A stretch of DNA of 64,000 nt from Bradyrhizobium diazoefficiens (GTDB lineage Bacteria > Pseudomonadota > Alphaproteobacteria > Rhizobiales > Xanthobacteraceae): positions 1 to 64,000 of the forward strand of contig NZ_JAENXS010000002.1 in NCBI RefSeq assembly GCF_016612535.1, written 5' to 3'. Below the pieces are notes generated by a model that was not told the DNA's origin, did no database searches, and was given only the letters and a program-made list of their open reading frames with translations. Positions 61,781 through 64,000 of the stretch are shown here, piece after piece; position 1 is the first letter of the stretch, and every line of letters begins with the position of its first letter. The position numbers were made by a program, and so were the translations under genes.

Positions 61781-61822
61781 CATGGAACAACCTGAGGGCG
61801 TGAGCAACAGCGGCGTACGCTT
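61781..61822. repeat. 42-bp direct repeat flanking the cupin gene, copy 2
   Basis: It matches 61217-61258 in 39 of 42 bases, starting CATGGAACAACCTGAGGGCG. On the minus strand this is a leader sequence shared by dprA and the cupin gene. Confidence 0.85.
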
Positions 61823-61845
61823 GATCATGCTTCAAGAGCGCGACC

Positions 61846-61875
61846 GGAAGACCCGCCGTGATCGGCGGGTCTTCC
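61846..61875 (-). terminator. hairpin after the DoxX gene
   Basis: GGAAGACCCGCCG (61846-61858) pairs perfectly with CGGCGGGTCTTCC (61863-61875) around TGAT, 15 bases beyond the DoxX stop on the minus strand. No U-tract, so the structure rather than the tail must act. Confidence 0.6.
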
Positions 61876-61889
61876 GCGAAGTCGCCCGC

Positions 61890-62315
61890 TTAGCGCGCGT
61901 GCGCCGCCTGACCGACAGCGGCACCGCTGCGCGGGAGGCGAGCGTCGAGACTGATCGCACCGGCGCCGAAGGCATAGATCTGAAGCAGGCCGCCCGCCAT
62001 CATCACGTTCTTGAGGAAATGGATCATCTGATTTTGGTCGGCAAAGTTGTTGTGGAACGAGGCTGCCGCTGCCAGCGAAAATATGGCCATCGCCAGTGCG
62101 ACCGAGCGGGCCTGATAGCCCGCGATCAGCAGCAGACCGCCACCGAGCTCGACGAGAACTGCGATCGCATACGCCAGCGGCGGCACCGGTAACCCTGCGG
62201 AGGCGATGTAGGCGGTCGTCGCGCCATAGGCGGCGAGCTTGCCGAAGCCGCTCATTGCGAACGGGAGTCCGATCAGCAGCCGGCCAACGAGGGAAGCATA
62301 ACGGGTGGGGTCCAT
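61890..62315 (-). CDS. DoxX family membrane protein
   Basis: 141 residues starting MDPTRYASLVGRLLIGLPFA. Four membrane helices are visible: GRLLIGLPFAMSGFGKLAAYG, PLAYAIAVLVELGGGLLLIAG, SVALAMAIFSLAAAASFHNNF and FLKNVMMAGGLLQIYAFGAG. The N-terminal RLLIGLPFAMSGFGK is the family signature. DoxX-type proteins are linked to redox and stress functions in the membrane. It is divergent from the malonamidase gene. Confidence 0.9.
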   Translation of the reverse strand: MDPTRYASLVGRLLIGLPFAMSGFGKLAAYGATTAYIASAGLPVPPLAYAIAVLVELGGGLLLIAGYQARSVALAMAIFSLAAAASFHNNFADQNQMIHFLKNVMMAGGLLQIYAFGAGAISLDARLPRSGAAVGQAAHAR

Positions 62316-62637
62316 GGTAGTCGCTCCTGTGCTTGGTTGAGGTCCGACGGCGGTAAGGCCTTCGTTGTGGTCTCAAACTGGCCCGATCGGATCGCGGCAT
62401 AAATAGAAATGGTTGAAAGATACCGTTTCCATTTTTGATCTTATGGGCCGAGCGTCCACGGGCGTCGCGGAGGCGAATGCGCTGGCGAGATGCGCAGCTT
62501 GGGGTGCTCGACGGAATGTTGCGGCCTCAGCCGGGTGCGCGACACGGTGCTTCCCTCTGACAGAGTGGCAAGAGTGCCGTTCGCTTGCGCGACCTCATCG
62601 CAATGCTAAAAGCGATCCCAATAAGAAGGATTGTGCC
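62316..62637. other. divergent intergenic region between DoxX and amidase genes
   Basis: No credible gene lies in these 322 bases. An inverted repeat GAAATGGT-TGAAAGAT-ACCGTTTC (62407-62430, one mismatch) in an AT-rich context is a candidate operator for a divergent promoter. No -35/-10 pair was identified with confidence. Confidence 0.45.
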
Positions 62638-63882
62638 ATGATCTCACTCGCCGACCTCCAGCGCCGCATCGATAGCGGCGAGCTTTCGCCCGATGCCGCC
62701 ATCGCCCAATCGCTTGCGGCAATCGAGGCCAGGGAGAAAGACGTCCGCGCTTTCGTCCGTTACGACAAGTCGGCCGAGGCGCAGGCCTCCGGACCGCTGC
62801 GCGGCATCGCGGTCGGTATCAAGGACATCATCGACACCGCCGATTTCCCGACCGAGATGGGCTCCGAGATCTATCGCGGCTGGCAGCCGCGCGCAGACGC
62901 GCCGGTCGTGATGATGCTGAAGCGCGCGGGCGCCACCATCATCGGCAAGACCACGACCACGGCATTCGCCGCGCGCGATCCGAGCCCGACGCTCAATCCG
63001 CACAATCTCGGCCATACGCCGGGCGGCTCGTCCTCGGGCTCGGCGGCGGCCGTCGGTGCCGGCATGATCCCGCTGGCGCTGGGCACCCAGACCGGCGGCT
63101 CGGTGATCCGGCCGGCGGCCTATTGTGGCGCCGCTGCGATCAAGCCGTCGTTCCGGATGCTGCCAACGGTCGGAGTGAAATGCTATTCATGGGCGCTCGA
63201 TACGGTCGGTTTGTTCGGCGCGCGCGCGGAGGATCTCGCGCACGGGCTTTTGGCGATGACCGGCCGCACTGAATTCGACGGTATCGTCGCGGCCAAGTCG
63301 CCGCGTATCGGCGTGGTCAGGCAGGAGTTTGCCGAGGCCGTGGAGCCGGCGGCCGAGGAGGGACTGCAGACTGCGATCAAGGCCGCCGAGCGCGCCGGCG
63401 CCAGTGTGCAGACCATCGACCTGCCTGAGGCAGTGCAGGAGGCCTGGCGCATCCATCCGATCATCCAGGATTTTGAGGCGCATCGCGCGCTGGCGTGGGA
63501 GTTCGACGCGCATCACGACGAGATCGCGCCGATGCTGCGCGCCAGCCTCGATGCGACGGTCGGGCTGACGCCGAAGGAATATGACGACGCGCGCCGGATC
63601 GCCCGCCGTGGCCGCCGCGAGCTGGCTGACATGTTCGAGAGTTTCGACGTGCTGCTGACCTATCCGGCGCCGGGCCCCGCGCCGGCCAAGGAGCTCGCCT
63701 CGACCGGCTCGCCCCGCTACAACCGGCTGTGGACGCTGATGGGCAACCCATGCGTCAACGTGCCGGCATTGAAGGTCGGCGGGCTGCCGATTGGCGTGCA
63801 GGTGATCGCGCGCTTCGGCAACGATCCCGGCGCGCTTGCGGCGGCGTGGTTCCTGGAGAACGCGCTGGCGAAATCAGGCTAG
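62638..63882 (+). CDS. malonamidase E2-type amidase
   Basis: 414 residues from MISLADLQRRIDSGELSPDA with AGAAGGA upstream. It matches, in my recollection, the sequence of malonamidase E2 from Bradyrhizobium japonicum nearly throughout. The amidase-signature triad lies at the same numbers: K62 (GIKDIIDT), S131 (GGSSSGSAA) and S155 (TQTGGSVIRPAAYCG). The enzyme hydrolyses malonamate to malonate and ammonia. An earlier in-frame ATG at 62413 has no family support. The gene's end overlaps the next minus-strand gene by about nine bases. Confidence 0.95.
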   Translation: MISLADLQRRIDSGELSPDAAIAQSLAAIEAREKDVRAFVRYDKSAEAQASGPLRGIAVGIKDIIDTADFPTEMGSEIYRGWQPRADAPVVMMLKRAGATIIGKTTTTAFAARDPSPTLNPHNLGHTPGGSSSGSAAAVGAGMIPLALGTQTGGSVIRPAAYCGAAAIKPSFRMLPTVGVKCYSWALDTVGLFGARAEDLAHGLLAMTGRTEFDGIVAAKSPRIGVVRQEFAEAVEPAAEEGLQTAIKAAERAGASVQTIDLPEAVQEAWRIHPIIQDFEAHRALAWEFDAHHDEIAPMLRASLDATVGLTPKEYDDARRIARRGRRELADMFESFDVLLTYPAPGPAPAKELASTGSPRYNRLWTLMGNPCVNVPALKVGGLPIGVQVIARFGNDPGALAAAWFLENALAKSG

Positions 63883-64000
63883 CGCGGGTTCAATGGAGAT
63901 GGCGCGGTCGCTCGATGCAGGCCGCGCAACATCGACATTCGAACTTTGCCCGAGCCAGCGCTCGGCGGCTTCGCGGCCGCTTCGGTGCAACAAACGGATG
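63874..64000 (-). CDS. C-terminal end of an unidentified protein (partial)
   Basis: The minus strand is open from the window edge to a TGA at 63874-63876. It encodes at least 41 residues, including LLHRSGREAAERWLG, then a Ser/Asp-rich end SIEPALA. The GREAAERWL stretch resembles the end of patatin-like phospholipases, but this is a weak match. The start lies outside the window. Confidence 0.45.
   Translation of the reverse strand, partial: IRLLHRSGREAAERWLGQSSNVDVARPASSDRAISIEPALA

Overview
The window is a high-GC alphaproteobacterial chromosome segment, most probably from Bradyrhizobium. The MipZ, DivK-PleD, EipB and ClpS/ClpA genes are alphaproteobacterial. The amidase at 62638-63882 matches, as I remember it, malonamidase E2 of Bradyrhizobium japonicum, down to catalytic residues K62/S131/S155. 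The intergenic palindromes and phasin are also of the kind found in Bradyrhizobium. No rRNA, tRNA, CRISPR, prophage or conjugative element was found. The only mobile element is one IS5-type insertion sequence at 34641-35473.

Layout. 0-9.4 kb: housekeeping and small conserved genes (DUF599, GST, YidB-like, DUF1489, panC, mipZ, a lipase-like hydrolase, a VWA protein, a membrane DnaJ protein). 9.6-15 kb: a D,D-carboxypeptidase with SPOR domain, a phasin behind two operator-like palindromes, and a three-gene TadG/TadE/TadE pilus-associated operon. 15.2-18.4 kb: clpS-clpA. 18.4-25.2 kb: an MFS exporter, then an aldoxime-nitrile module (aldo/keto reductase, AraC regulator, divergent nitrilase and heme aldoxime dehydratase) and a HAD phosphatase. 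25.4-34.6 kb: DctP-type binding protein, lytic transglycosylase, TrmO, HIT protein, DUF482 acyltransferase, GDPD-RidA, eipB, a second RidA, MerR and SnoaL-like genes. 34.6-35.5 kb: the IS. 35.5-39.7 kb: ACT protein, DUF3572-dinB, and divK-pleD. 39.9-46.5 kb: TetR/MFS pair with two matching operators, O-methyltransferase divergent from a winged-helix/TPR regulator, and a TPR glycosyltransferase-like protein. 46.9-55.6 kb: rpmG, an LLM monooxygenase, and the operon topA-rnr-DUF983-NUDIX. 55.7-64 kb: flavodoxin-like protein, HxlR/SDR pair with two operators, azoR/HxlR pair, dprA, cupin, DoxX, malonamidase, and the end of a further gene.

How parts work together. Several units are self-contained stress or redox switches: TetR-MFS, HxlR-SDR and HxlR-azoR, each with regulator and target divergent. 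ClpS is the N-degron adaptor for ClpA. DivK and PleD are cell-cycle regulators, and MipZ places the division site. Nitrilase and aldoxime dehydratase together would convert R-CH=NOH through R-CN to R-COOH; with indole-3-acetaldoxime this would yield auxin, which is an inference of interest in a plant symbiont.

Intergenic spaces are rich in palindromic repeats of at least six sequence types, some in two or more copies within 64 kb. Several convergent gene pairs have touching or overlapping stop codons. Start codons were chosen from Shine-Dalgarno spacing and family N-termini; entries note where they are uncertain.
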